Positions 7,429 through 15,138 are shown, counted from the stretch's first letter. The stretch: 32,707 nucleotides of DNA from Streptacidiphilus anmyonensis (GCF_000787855.1 NZ_BBPQ01000020.1:57589-90295); one strand, 5' to 3'. Program-made: numbers and translations. The notes: generated by a model from the sequence alone, not told the origin.

Positions 7429-8922
7429 TTGGATGACGTCCGCACAGCCCTCCATGGTCCACGGGGGCACGAGCCCCACGCGGTCGGCACCCCGGCCGGA
7501 ACGGCGGCCGGAAGGGCGGCCGCAACGGCGGGGTCCTTTCACCGATGGCGGCGGAAGGCGTTCGCTACGGCGGCAGCCGTCGGACTCGTGTCCGCCGGCC
7601 TGATCGCCGTGGTGCCGCCGGCATCGGCTGCCGCGCCCTGCGGTGCCAGGGGCTTCCCCGTGGCCTTCGGGACCGCCAGGTCGTGCCTCTACGAGACCCC
7701 TGGCGCCGACACCTTCACCGTGCCCGCGGGCGTCACCGACGCCACCTTCGTCGTCGAAGGCGCCCATGGCGGCCACGGTGCCGGCGTCGGCGGCGGGAGC
7801 GGCAACTTCGGCGGGCGCGGCGCCAGAGTCGTCACGACGGTCCCCGTCAGCCCGGGGCAGATCCTCCAGATCAACGTCGGCGGTGCGGGCGGGCTCCTCA
7901 CCGGCGGTGTCGGTGGGGGCGGCGAGGGCGAGGACGGCCCCGGCCTCATCTCCCATCTCGTCGAGGGCAACACCAGCAGCGCCGGCGGTGGAGGCGGGGC
8001 GTCGGACGTCCGGACCGGCGGGTACTCACTCGCGGACCGGATCGTCGTGGCCGGTGGCGGCGGAGGAGGCGGGGGCAACGGCAGCAGCATCAACGGGCCC
8101 TTCGTCCACAGCGGCGGCGGCCCCGGCGGGGTCGGCGGCAGCGGCCTCGGTGGCGGCGGCACCAACGGCGCGGGCGGGATGAACGCCGGTGCGGGCGGCC
8201 CCGGCGTCGCCGGCGGCGGCGCCACCACGACCGGCCCGGGTGCCGGCGGAGTCGGCGGCATCGGTGGCGGGGCGGGCTTCGTCTCCCCCGGCGCTCCCGG
8301 TGCCAAAGGCAACGCCGGACGCCTCGGCCAGGGCGGCGCGGGCGGCCAGGGCGGCCATGCCGGCCGCAACGACGTCAGCCCCCAGACCCTCAGCATTCCC
8401 TTCGGAGGCGGTGGCGGCGGAGGCGGCGGCGGTTACTTCGGTGGCGGCGGAGGCGGCGGCGGAGGTGGTGGCGGCAACGACTTCACCACGAAGTTCTTCG
8501 ACGAGGACACCGCCGGTGGCGGCGGAGGCGGGGGTGGCGGAGGCGGAGGCAGCAGCTTCAGCCGCACCCCCGCCACCTTCGAGTCCGGTCCGGCGAGCGG
8601 CAACGGCCGGGTGACCATCCACTACACCGTGCGGGCGATGACCACCACCACGCTGAGCTCGGTGCCCAACCCGTCGCGGGCCGGGCAGACCGTGACCTAC
8701 CTCGCCCACGTGGTCGGCGAGGGCGGCGGCACCCCCACCGGCGCGGTGACCTTCCACGACTCCGGCTCCGCGATCGGCACAGTCCAACTGCTGCCCGGCG
8801 GCGAGGCCGTCCTGACGCAGAACTACCCCTCCCCCGGCACCCACTCCGTCACCGCCGCCTACAACGGCGACGGCACCCACCAGGGCAGCACCAGCTCAGC
8901 CGTGACCCAGACGGTGCACTGA
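7429..8922 (+). CDS. Secreted glycine-rich protein with C-terminal bacterial Ig-like domain
   Basis: 497-aa predicted surface or secreted protein. TTG 7429 is chosen for the GCGGAGG RBS 6 nt upstream; GTG 7327 lies 102 nt earlier without support. An extended n-region (about 40 aa) precedes a signal core (RWRRKAFATAAAVGLVSAGLIAVV) with likely cleavage after ASA near 67. Residues about 80-140 match the glycine-rich-protein pattern (DTFTVPAGVTDATFVVEGAHGG). This is followed by about 240 residues dominated by Gly, with pure Gly runs up to 12 long. Residues 404-497 form one Big_3-type Ig-like domain (TTTTLSSVPNPSRAGQTVTY...GAVTFHDSGSAIG...AAYNGDGTHQ). There is no LPXTG or TM anchor. A near-perfect terminator follows 8 bp after the stop. 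A wall-associated or adhesive role is plausible but not shown. Confidence 0.85.
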   Translation: MDDVRTALHGPRGHEPHAVGTPAGTAAGRAAATAGSFHRWRRKAFATAAAVGLVSAGLIAVVPPASAAAPCGARGFPVAFGTARSCLYETPGADTFTVPAGVTDATFVVEGAHGGHGAGVGGGSGNFGGRGARVVTTVPVSPGQILQINVGGAGGLLTGGVGGGGEGEDGPGLISHLVEGNTSSAGGGGGASDVRTGGYSLADRIVVAGGGGGGGGNGSSINGPFVHSGGGPGGVGGSGLGGGGTNGAGGMNAGAGGPGVAGGGATTTGPGAGGVGGIGGGAGFVSPGAPGAKGNAGRLGQGGAGGQGGHAGRNDVSPQTLSIPFGGGGGGGGGGYFGGGGGGGGGGGGNDFTTKFFDEDTAGGGGGGGGGGGGSSFSRTPATFESGPASGNGRVTIHYTVRAMTTTTLSSVPNPSRAGQTVTYLAHVVGEGGGTPTGAVTFHDSGSAIGTVQLLPGGEAVLTQNYPSPGTHSVTAAYNGDGTHQGSTSSAVTQTVH

Positions 8923-8929
8923 CCACCAC

Positions 8930-8963
8930 GAGCCCGGGAGCGCCCCTGGGCGCTCGCGGGCTC
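8930..8963 (+). terminator. Strong terminator of glycine-rich protein gene
   Basis: 8930-8945 pairs with 8948-8963 in a 16-bp stem with a single G/G mismatch and a CT loop, 8 nt after the TGA stop. It is followed by CCCTTCC rather than a U-tract, as is common in streptomycetes. Confidence 0.8.
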
Positions 8964-9030
8964 CCTTCCAGGACCCGGACCGCGTTGGGACCGCTGACCG
9001 CCCGGCGGTCATCCGACCGGCACTGGTTGG

Positions 9031-9591
9031 ATGGTCCGCATGACGTCGCCGATGACCTTGACCGTGAAACCCACTGCGACCGCACCGGCTCTGACGCTCC
9101 GTCCCTGGCAGGACTCGGACGTCCCCGCGGTCGTCGCCGCCCACCGCGACGACGCGATGCGTCGCTGGCTGATGCGGCCGATCGACGACGAGGACGAAGC
9201 CCGCGCCTGGATCGCCGACCAGGCCAAGGGCTGGGCGAACGGCACCCATCTGAGATGGGCCGTCGAGGAGGGCGGCACGGTCGTCGGCTTCTTCGTCATC
9301 AAGGCCGCCAACCCGCCGGAGACGCTCGCGACCGGCGTGGGCTACTGGACGGCGGCCGAGGCCCGCGGCCGGGGCATCGCCTCGCGCTGCGTCCAGGCCG
9401 CCACGGAATGGCTGTTTGGCGGGCAGGACTTCCTGCCCGCCGAGGAGATCGAGCTCCTGCACACCGTCGGCAACGAAGGCTCGTGCCGCGTGGCGCACAG
9501 GTGCGGCTACGTCCTGGATTCGGTGCTCGCCCCGATGCCGCCGCAGTTCCCGCACGAGGGACACCGCCACCTGCGCAAGCGACCGGCGTAG
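9031..9591 (+). CDS. GNAT-family N-acetyltransferase (RimJ/RimL-like)
   Basis: 186-aa acetyl-CoA-dependent acetyltransferase of the RimJ/RimL type. It opens with the LTLRPWQDSDVPAVVAAH strand and helix, has WAVEEGGTVVGFFVIK as beta strands 2-3, YWTAAEARGRGIASRCVQAATEWLF as the acetyl-CoA loop (R-x-x-G-x-G/A form) and helix, and NEGSCRVAHRCGYVLD, the typical N-x-x-S-x-R-V-x-x-x-x-G motif. Substrate unknown. Start uncertain: in-frame ATGs at 9031, 9040 and 9052 all lack a good RBS. Single gene, transcribed toward the toxin locus; the stops of the two convergent genes are 48 bp apart. Confidence 0.88.
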   Translation: MVRMTSPMTLTVKPTATAPALTLRPWQDSDVPAVVAAHRDDAMRRWLMRPIDDEDEARAWIADQAKGWANGTHLRWAVEEGGTVVGFFVIKAANPPETLATGVGYWTAAEARGRGIASRCVQAATEWLFGGQDFLPAEEIELLHTVGNEGSCRVAHRCGYVLDSVLAPMPPQFPHEGHRHLRKRPA

Positions 9592-9639
9592 CCGGAGCCG
9601 CCGTCCGCTGCTCGTTTCTCGCGCACGAATCGGGGCGCT

Positions 9640-11805
9640 CTACGCGCCCAACTCGACGACCGAGACGTCCTCGGCCGAGGCGAGGGCCAGTCGGTTCGGC
9701 CCGAGCAGCAGCAGGTCGAGGACGGGTGCGCCGAGGCGCAGGTCCTGGGGGGCGTCCTCGCCGCCGAGTCGCACGACGCGGACCAGGCCGTCGGCCCAAC
9801 TCGCGGCGAGGGTCAGCGGCTTGCCCGCACCGTCGGGTCCGGTCGACGCGCAGACCGAGAGGACCGGGCAGGCCCGCTCGTCCAGCGGTTCCGCGAGCGG
9901 TTCCGTCCCGGGGCTCCACAGGCGGACCGTGCCGTCCGCGCCGCCGCTGAAGACCAGCGGCGGCAGCCCCGGCATCCGGGCGACCCCCAGCGAGGAGACC
10001 GGGCCGACGTGCGGGCGGGCCCGCTCCGTCCGGTCGGCGGCGGCGTCGTACCAGGTCGTCTCACCGCTGGTGTCGCCCAGCACCCGCACGTCGCCGGAGC
10101 GCACCAGCGCGACGAGTTCGCCCCCGGCTCCGGCAGCGGGCGGGACGGGGAGGTTCGCGGTGCCCCAGACGTCCAGCCAGGTCAGCGACCCGTCGTCGCC
10201 ACAGTCCAGCGCGCGCAAGGGTCGCGGCTGCGGCAGCGGCACGCGGCCGAGTGGGCCGCCGTCGGTCAGGGACAGCCGGTGGACACAGCCGGTCGCGTCG
10301 GCGGCGAGGAGCGAACCGTCGGGCCTGCCGTCCGTCGCCCGGCCGACCGCCAGCGCCGTCACCGGGCCGGGCCAGGGCGCGGCGCCTTGGGCGAGCCGCC
10401 ACACCGTACGCAGCCCGTTTCCGCGCAGTCCGTTTCCGCGCGGGCCGTCTCCGGCGGTACGGCCATGACGCGTGGGCGCGTGGGGCGTGCCGTGCAGTCG
10501 GTGGCGCAGGATCTCGGCGCGGACGCCCGGATCCCCCTCCTCGGTCAGGGCGGGACCGGCCTCGGCCCAGGCCCGGGCGAGCGGCCCGCCGGCATCGGCG
10601 GCCCCGGTGGCCTTGAACGCGGTGGTGATCCGGTGCGGGTCGGCCCGCACCAGGAACTCCGCGTCTGTGAGCAGGTCCTGCGCCTGACCGGTCGCCAGGG
10701 CCTGGGTCAGCAGCAGGGTCAGGTGCTCCCCCGGCACGGCGTCCAGGTCGGGGCGGCCGTCCGGTCGGCGCGGCACGGCGTCGACGAGGGCACGGCACAT
10801 CTGCCGCGGCAGTTCCTCGGGCACGTGCGGACGGAGGTGTTCCGCGAGCGCGGTGCTCAGGACCGGGACGCCGGACGGCGCGGCGGGGAGCAGCTCGGCG
10901 ACCAGTCGGCGGGCCTCGACGTCGGGCACGAGCAGCGTCCAGCCCTCCGCCGTGAGCGGCGCGTCCACGCTGGCGAGGGCGGCGAGCGCGGGCCGAGCCG
11001 CGTCGGGTGCCCCGGCCCACCAAAGGTCCAGCACGTGCGCGGAGGGCAGGTTCTGAGCTGGCGGGCTCACCGAGGCCGGACCCATGGGCGCCGGACCCAC
11101 CGGCGCCTGATCCGTGGACGCCTGCGCCGTGGACGAGGCCGCTCCGCCGAGCCCTGCGGCGAGTCGGGCCAGGCCGGGGCTGGGGTACACGGCCTCGGCG
11201 GGCGGACGCTGCGCCCCAGGCGCGCCGGGAAGCCCCGCGTACCAGCGGCCGAACCGCTCGGCATCCGTCCACTGCGGCGCGTCGAGGTCCATGACGGCGG
11301 CGGGCACGTCGTCGGCGCTTGGCGCCTCCCGCAGCCGGGCCGCCGTCGCTGCGTCGGCCTCGACGACGATCCGCACCTGCGGCAGTCGGAGCAGCGGGAG
11401 CAGCAACTCCTCCAGCACCTCGCGCGGTTCGTCCGGCAGCGCGCGCCCGCCGGCGCGATGCAGGTCGGCCAGGCAGAGCACGGTCGGTCGCGAGTCGGCG
11501 GCGAGCGCGCCGACGAGCTGCGCCGGAGTCCGCGCGTAGAGGTCGAGTTGGCGGGCGATGGTCCAGACGGCGGAGGAGACGGTCAGCCCGTCCAGCGGGA
11601 CCATCGCGTGGACCCGCCGCTCCTGCGGGGTGTCGTCGACGGAACAGGCCGTCAGCAGCCAGGCGAGCAGGTGGCTCTTGCCCGAGTCCGGCGCGCCGGT
11701 CACCACACACAGGCGCGGCGCGAGTGGATCGGCCAGCCACCCGAACAGCGCCGCCCCGGCCGGCTTCCGCCCGCCCGGCAGCGGCGGCACCGGTGTCCGC
11801 TCCAT
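9640..11805 (-). CDS. P-loop ATPase with C-terminal WD40-type beta-propeller
   Basis: 721-aa protein. The Walker A motif GAPDSGKS is at residues 37-44 and a hydrophobic Walker B-like strand (TVLCLADLH) near 108-116, followed by VRIVVEADAATAARLRE. The middle is Ala/Pro-rich with an all-helical region. From about residue 470 the chain reads as degenerate WD40 blades, clearest in VFSGGADGTVRLWSPGTEPL and TLAASWADGLVRVVRLGG. The NTPase-plus-propeller layout recalls STAND-type signalling ATPases, in which the propeller senses a ligand. No signal peptide or TM. It is the last gene of the toxin-immunity run, 85 bp behind the SUKH-4/deaminase gene on the same strand. A purine-rich GGGGGACAGGG precedes the ATG. 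Role in the locus unknown; regulator or effector of self/non-self sensing is inference. Confidence 0.83.
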   Translation of the reverse strand: MERTPVPPLPGGRKPAGAALFGWLADPLAPRLCVVTGAPDSGKSHLLAWLLTACSVDDTPQERRVHAMVPLDGLTVSSAVWTIARQLDLYARTPAQLVGALAADSRPTVLCLADLHRAGGRALPDEPREVLEELLLPLLRLPQVRIVVEADAATAARLREAPSADDVPAAVMDLDAPQWTDAERFGRWYAGLPGAPGAQRPPAEAVYPSPGLARLAAGLGGAASSTAQASTDQAPVGPAPMGPASVSPPAQNLPSAHVLDLWWAGAPDAARPALAALASVDAPLTAEGWTLLVPDVEARRLVAELLPAAPSGVPVLSTALAEHLRPHVPEELPRQMCRALVDAVPRRPDGRPDLDAVPGEHLTLLLTQALATGQAQDLLTDAEFLVRADPHRITTAFKATGAADAGGPLARAWAEAGPALTEEGDPGVRAEILRHRLHGTPHAPTRHGRTAGDGPRGNGLRGNGLRTVWRLAQGAAPWPGPVTALAVGRATDGRPDGSLLAADATGCVHRLSLTDGGPLGRVPLPQPRPLRALDCGDDGSLTWLDVWGTANLPVPPAAGAGGELVALVRSGDVRVLGDTSGETTWYDAAADRTERARPHVGPVSSLGVARMPGLPPLVFSGGADGTVRLWSPGTEPLAEPLDERACPVLSVCASTGPDGAGKPLTLAASWADGLVRVVRLGGEDAPQDLRLGAPVLDLLLLGPNRLALASAEDVSVVELGA

Positions 11806-11890
11806 CGTGCCCTGTCCCCCGTCCCTCGGAGCGCGCGCCCCGTAGCCCTCGCCCCGAGCCGCCGTCCTGAGCCTGCGGCTCTTCTGTCCG

Positions 11891-12742
11891 TCAGTCCTGT
11901 TCGAGGATGTGCATCATCAGCGCCTTCACGCCCGCCTCGCGGGACTCGGCGTCGCGGCCGTAGTCGAAGCGGTGCGTCAGCCGTGCCTGTGGGAACTCCG
12001 CCGACATCCACAACGCACACCAGTGACCGGGCATGAAGCAGGCCTGGAGCTCGGTGAACACGCTGGTGACCGCCTCCCCCGGCACACCGGCCGCGGCGAG
12101 CCGGTCCCAGGCGATCTCCTCGGCGTGCGGCAAACCGGGGCCCGTCGTCGCCACCAGGATCTGCTCCTGGCCGTCGGCGTCCTGATAGCCGATCGCAGCC
12201 GAGGAACGGACGTTGAGCGGGTGCCGCAGATCGTCCAGGATCCGGGGCCACCAGCCCTCGCGGTCGGCGAACGCCTCCTCGTCGACGCTCATCAGCTCGG
12301 CGCGCAGCTCGCGGTAGACGGCCAGAGCCCCGCCCTGGTCCTCGGCCCCGGCGATGAGCGGCATGGCCTTGTCCAGCGCGGTGAGGCAGAGGAGGAGCCG
12401 ATCCACACTGCTGTTCACCGGCATCTCCGGCAGCGCGTAGCCGTCGAAGCTCCCGCGCACCCCGCCGTCGGAGGTCACATAGAGCTCGACGGGCCCGTCG
12501 TACCCGAGCACCGGCCGCGCCTCCGCCGTGAGCGGCGCGGACTGCGCATCCGCGCCGGTCCCACCCACGGCATCCGCCGCGTCGGGTGCGCTGAAGTACC
12601 GCCCGACCTGCACCGGCACCCCGACCTCGGCCACCGCGGCGAACCCGACCCCGACCGGCCCGGCCTCGGCCGGCCACGCCAGCCGACGCAGCCCCTGCAC
12701 GCCGAAGCGCTCCACCAGCGCACGGCGGGGATCGGTGCTCAT
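11891..12742 (-). CDS. SUKH-4 immunity domain fused to deaminase-like domain
   Basis: 283-aa two-part protein. Residues about 10-130 carry the SUKH-4 pattern (VPVQVGRYFSAPDA, then VELYVTSDGGVRGSFD, then PVNSSVDRLLLCLTAL); SUKH proteins neutralise polymorphic toxins. Residues about 165-283 look like a nucleotide/nucleic-acid deaminase fold: a strand (AAIGYQDADGQEQILVATTG), then His206-Ala-Glu208 (the HxE zinc/proton-shuttle motif), then ELQACFMPGHWC with Cys235 and Cys242 as zinc ligands. The usual Pro before the first Cys is Ala here. ATG 12742 has GGAAGGAA upstream; an upstream in-frame start at 12796 is less likely. It follows the SUKH-4 gene, separated by 111 bp and a hairpin. The deaminase part could be an active enzyme or a degenerate binding module. 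Confidence 0.8.
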   Translation of the reverse strand: MSTDPRRALVERFGVQGLRRLAWPAEAGPVGVGFAAVAEVGVPVQVGRYFSAPDAADAVGGTGADAQSAPLTAEARPVLGYDGPVELYVTSDGGVRGSFDGYALPEMPVNSSVDRLLLCLTALDKAMPLIAGAEDQGGALAVYRELRAELMSVDEEAFADREGWWPRILDDLRHPLNVRSSAAIGYQDADGQEQILVATTGPGLPHAEEIAWDRLAAAGVPGEAVTSVFTELQACFMPGHWCALWMSAEFPQARLTHRFDYGRDAESREAGVKALMMHILEQD

Positions 12743-12815
12743 GTCGGTTCCTTCCGGGTTCCGTGCGACGTCGGGACGTCGGGACGTTTCGAGCAACGCT
12801 ACCGTGGCCGCCGAG

Positions 12816-12854
12816 GCGCCGACCGGCAGGTGGCGCGCCGGCTTCGGTCGGCGC
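12816..12854 (-). terminator. Hairpin at the SUKH-4 stop codon (attenuator-like)
   Basis: GCGCCGACCG (12816-12825) and CGGTCGGCGC (12845-12854) form a perfect 10-bp stem with a 19-nt loop. The stem reaches the stop codon of the upstream SUKH-4 gene. With no U-tract it may only partly terminate, lowering expression of the two downstream genes, or may block mRNA decay. Confidence 0.5.
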
Positions 12855-13438
12855 TACCGCGGCTTGCGGGGGTACATGCCGCTGCCGAAGGAGTCGAGGA
12901 AACCGGTCCAGAACCCGTCCGGGTCGGCGAAGGGCGCGGGGTCGACCGCGCTGATCTCCGCCTCGATCTCCGCGGCGGCCCGCGCGTACAGCGGCAGCGC
13001 CTCCGCGTAGGGAAGGTCGGGGTCGGGCGACTTCGACTCGACCAGCAGCAGGAGCTGCGAGAGCGACGAGACGTCCGAGTGGATCCGCTCGTACCCCTCG
13101 TCGGCGTCCTCGGAGCTCGCAAAGACGACGCCGTCCTCGCGGCGCACGTACACCAGCGTGTACTGGAGCGCCCCCAGTGAGCCGAGTTCACCGAGCGGCG
13201 TGTCGATCACCATCGGCAGGCTGCCCCGCTCCGACACCAGCCGGTCGGGCGTCGCCGCCGCAGCGAGCGAGGCGCCCAGGTGGAACACACCGCTGCACCA
13301 CGGGACGCCCACCTCACTGAGGAACGCGACCGCGTCCGCATCCGCGATCACCTCAGCGGCCGCCGACCGCTCGGTCCGCGCCACCTGCCCCGGCGGGAGC
13401 GCGGAGGTGAGGTCGTCCGACGTCAGGGGGAAGAGCAC
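12854..13438 (-). CDS. SUKH-4 family immunity protein
   Basis: 194-aa cytoplasmic protein of the SUKH-4 superfamily, predicted to bind and inactivate the deaminase toxin encoded just upstream. Supporting features are AVAFLSEVGVPWCSGVFHLG near the N-terminus, a central GELGSLGALQYTLVYVRREDGVVFAS strand pair and HSDVSSLSQLLLLVESKS, all in the order expected of the family. The C-terminal helix ends in PRKPR. GTG 13438 is preceded by AGGAGA with 6 nt spacing; longer in-frame extensions upstream read as non-genic sequence inside the toxin gene. The gap to the toxin stop is 43 bp, so the pair is an operon. Cognate pairing is inferred from position. Confidence 0.85.
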   Translation of the reverse strand: MLFPLTSDDLTSALPPGQVARTERSAAAEVIADADAVAFLSEVGVPWCSGVFHLGASLAAAATPDRLVSERGSLPMVIDTPLGELGSLGALQYTLVYVRREDGVVFASSEDADEGYERIHSDVSSLSQLLLLVESKSPDPDLPYAEALPLYARAAAEIEAEISAVDPAPFADPDGFWTGFLDSFGSGMYPRKPR

Positions 13439-13481
13439 GGGTTCTCCTGTCGTACCGCAGCCTTGCTGGTTCCGGTGGGCG

Positions 13482-14363
13482 TCATGGTGTGGGCGGGGCC
13501 GTGTCGAAGTCCTGCGACCCGGCGGTCCCACCGTAGTGGGGCGGGGACGCCGCGTGGTCCGCCTGGAGTTGGCTGATGTAGCGTCCGAACGGCTCGTTGC
13601 GGACGACCGGATCCTTGATGCTGCTGTCGTACTGCACACCGTGGGTGATCCGGAGGTCCGGGTTCTTGGCCGGGTCGTACATGTGCATGTTGAGCCACCG
13701 ATCGCAGGTCGAGCCCTTCTGGCAGGGCCGACGTTCGGTGTAGAGCTCGTCCACGCGGAACTGTTTGCCGTTGTGGACCATCGGGTAGCCGATGGAGCGC
13801 TCGGAGTGGCTGCGCTCGCCACTGCTGCGGCCGACCAGGATGAACTCCTGCTTGCCGTCCTCGGAGGCGTAGTGCAGGGCGGCGTAGTTGGTGCCGCCGT
13901 AGTCGCCGGCGCCGTCCTTCTGGGCGCGGCGGGCTTCCTCCACCGCCTTGGAGAGCTCGGTCGGCTCCGTGAGCTTCTCCGACTCCTTCCAGTCCTCCTC
14001 CGCCCGGCCCTTCTTCTTCCAGTCCGACTTCTTGGCGCTCAGCTCCTTGCGCTCCTCGTCGGTGAGCGTCTTGACGCCGTCGGGCTGCCGGCCGTCCTCG
14101 AGGATGCCCTTGATGCCTGACGCGTCGTCGGCCTTGATCGACTGGAGCTTGCCGTCGACGATCTCCTTGACGTTCCCCTCGTCGTCGATGAAGTACTTGC
14201 GGACGAGCTTCTTCTCGTTCTCCTCGACGTTCTGCGCGACCGTGTGGACATTCTGCGCGGTCTCCTCGTAGACCCCGCCGAGGGCGTGCGCCATGTCCTC
14301 GCCCAGGGCCTTGCCGGCCTTCTCGGCGGTGTGTTCCAGGGGTTGGACCAGCGGGTCGCTCAC
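13482..14363 (-). CDS. Polymorphic toxin with C-terminal nucleic-acid/nucleotide deaminase domain
   Basis: 293-aa protein. The N-terminal 150 residues are charged and helical (two Glu/Lys-rich coiled stretches). The C-terminal domain carries deaminase-superfamily signatures: His186-Ser-Glu188 in GERSHSERSIGYPMV, and ELYTERRPCQKGSTC with Cys214 and Cys220 as zinc ligands. HSE plus YTERxPC is typical of XOO_2897-type toxin deaminases, which act on nucleic acids or free nucleotides. It has no trafficking domain or signal peptide of its own; GTG 14363 overlaps the TGA of the WXG100-like carrier gene by 4 bp (GTGA), indicating translational coupling. The catalytic residues are complete, so activity is expected. 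SUKH-4 immunity is encoded directly downstream. Target unknown. Confidence 0.87.
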   Translation of the reverse strand: MSDPLVQPLEHTAEKAGKALGEDMAHALGGVYEETAQNVHTVAQNVEENEKKLVRKYFIDDEGNVKEIVDGKLQSIKADDASGIKGILEDGRQPDGVKTLTDEERKELSAKKSDWKKKGRAEEDWKESEKLTEPTELSKAVEEARRAQKDGAGDYGGTNYAALHYASEDGKQEFILVGRSSGERSHSERSIGYPMVHNGKQFRVDELYTERRPCQKGSTCDRWLNMHMYDPAKNPDLRITHGVQYDSSIKDPVVRNEPFGRYISQLQADHAASPPHYGGTAGSQDFDTAPPTP

Positions 14364-15088
14364 GAGAAGCTCACCCCCGCCATGTTCGTGGAGAAGGTCT
14401 GCGCGTGCATCCGGACCATCTCCGCGTGGCCCGTGAAGGCCGCGGCGTGCTCCCGGAGTTGGTCCGGGTGGACCATGAAGCCCTCGCCCGCGCCGCCGCC
14501 GGACACGCCGAGCATGTCCTCCAGCGCCTTGTAGCTCATGCCGGCGACGGCCCTCTCCACGACGCCGAGGAGCGGCGTCAGCGCCGCGTTGATGACCTGG
14601 CCGACGAGGTACTGGATCAGCTCCTGCTTGAGGAACTCGACCAGCTTCTTCGCACCCTCGACGATGGCCACCTCGGCCGCCTCGGCCAGCCCCAGCGTGG
14701 CCACGGCGGCAGCCTGGTCGGCGACGAACGACGCCGCCATGACGGCGAGTTCGCCGATGCACTCGAGCTTCATCGCGACGATGTAGTCCGCGGCCGCGTC
14801 CAGCGCGTCGGCCAGGACGGAGCAGGCGTCCAGCAGGTCCTGCATGTGACCCTGCGACAGGTGGGCCCACTTGGAGACCAGCAGGTCGTACGAGTTGGCC
14901 TGGTAGGCCGAGTTCATGGCCTTCAGGGTCGCCGTCGCGTCCTGGTGCGTGCCCTCGATCCCCGCGGCGAAGGTCCGCACATGCCCGGCGAAGTCCCGCA
15001 CGCTGTCCTCGTTGACCTGCGGCCACTTGATCCCGATGAAGTTCAGGAAGTCGGCCACCACTCCCGGCAGCTCGATCGCCACATCCAC
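14360..15088 (-). CDS. WXG100-like (CpnT N-terminal-type) secretion carrier protein
   Basis: About 242-aa all-helical protein like the WXG100-type N-terminal domains of actinobacterial toxins, including the CpnT family. It opens with VAIELPGVVADFLNFIGIKWPQVNED, continues with helices (HVRTFAAGIEGTHQDATATLKAM), then YDLLVSKWAHLS, a long Ala-rich hydrophobic helical hairpin (about 120-200) and a final helix ending in the stop that overlaps the toxin gene. Such domains guide toxins to type VII (ESX) secretion. GTG 15088 or GTG 15082 could start it; both lie in a G-rich stretch with imperfect RBSs. It is normally fused to the toxin; here it is a separate gene. No ESX machinery is encoded in the window. 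Confidence 0.75.
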   Translation of the reverse strand: MDVAIELPGVVADFLNFIGIKWPQVNEDSVRDFAGHVRTFAAGIEGTHQDATATLKAMNSAYQANSYDLLVSKWAHLSQGHMQDLLDACSVLADALDAAADYIVAMKLECIGELAVMAASFVADQAAAVATLGLAEAAEVAIVEGAKKLVEFLKQELIQYLVGQVINAALTPLLGVVERAVAGMSYKALEDMLGVSGGGAGEGFMVHPDQLREHAAAFTGHAEMVRMHAQTFSTNMAGVSFS

Positions 15089-15117
15089 CCCCGTGTCGGC
15101 GACAGCGTTCGAGCAGA

Positions 15118-15123
15118 GGTTAG
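15118..15123 (-). promoter_or_regulatory. Candidate -10 box of toxin locus
   Basis: On the minus strand TAACCT (TANNNT) lies within GTACTAACCTCTG, 30 nt before the carrier start. The -35 region is not convincing. This would be the main promoter of the five-gene run ending at 9640. Confidence 0.4.
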
Positions 15124-15138
15124 TACGCCGGTCGGGTC

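Noticed and set aside
5714-7525. Minus-strand ORF of 603 codons opposite the Tim44-like gene
   Set aside because: Shadow frame; the plus strand has the RBS, signal peptide and Tim44-like pattern.
8404-8555. GGN-rich tract as a possible CRISPR or satellite array
   Set aside because: No spacer-repeat structure; it codes for polyglycine in frame.
7545-9950. Plus-strand ORF of 801 codons overlapping the glycine-rich, GNAT and WD40 genes
   Set aside because: Runs of Arg from GGC/CGN frames across three real genes; no start signal.
10009-12036. Plus-strand ORF of 675 codons opposite the P-loop/WD40 gene
   Set aside because: No domains; opposite strand has Walker A and WD40 repeats.
12854-13822. 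Long 322-codon form of the SUKH-4 gene
   Set aside because: The first 128 codons are Thr/Ser/Arg-rich shadow sequence inside the toxin gene; GTG 13438 has a good RBS.
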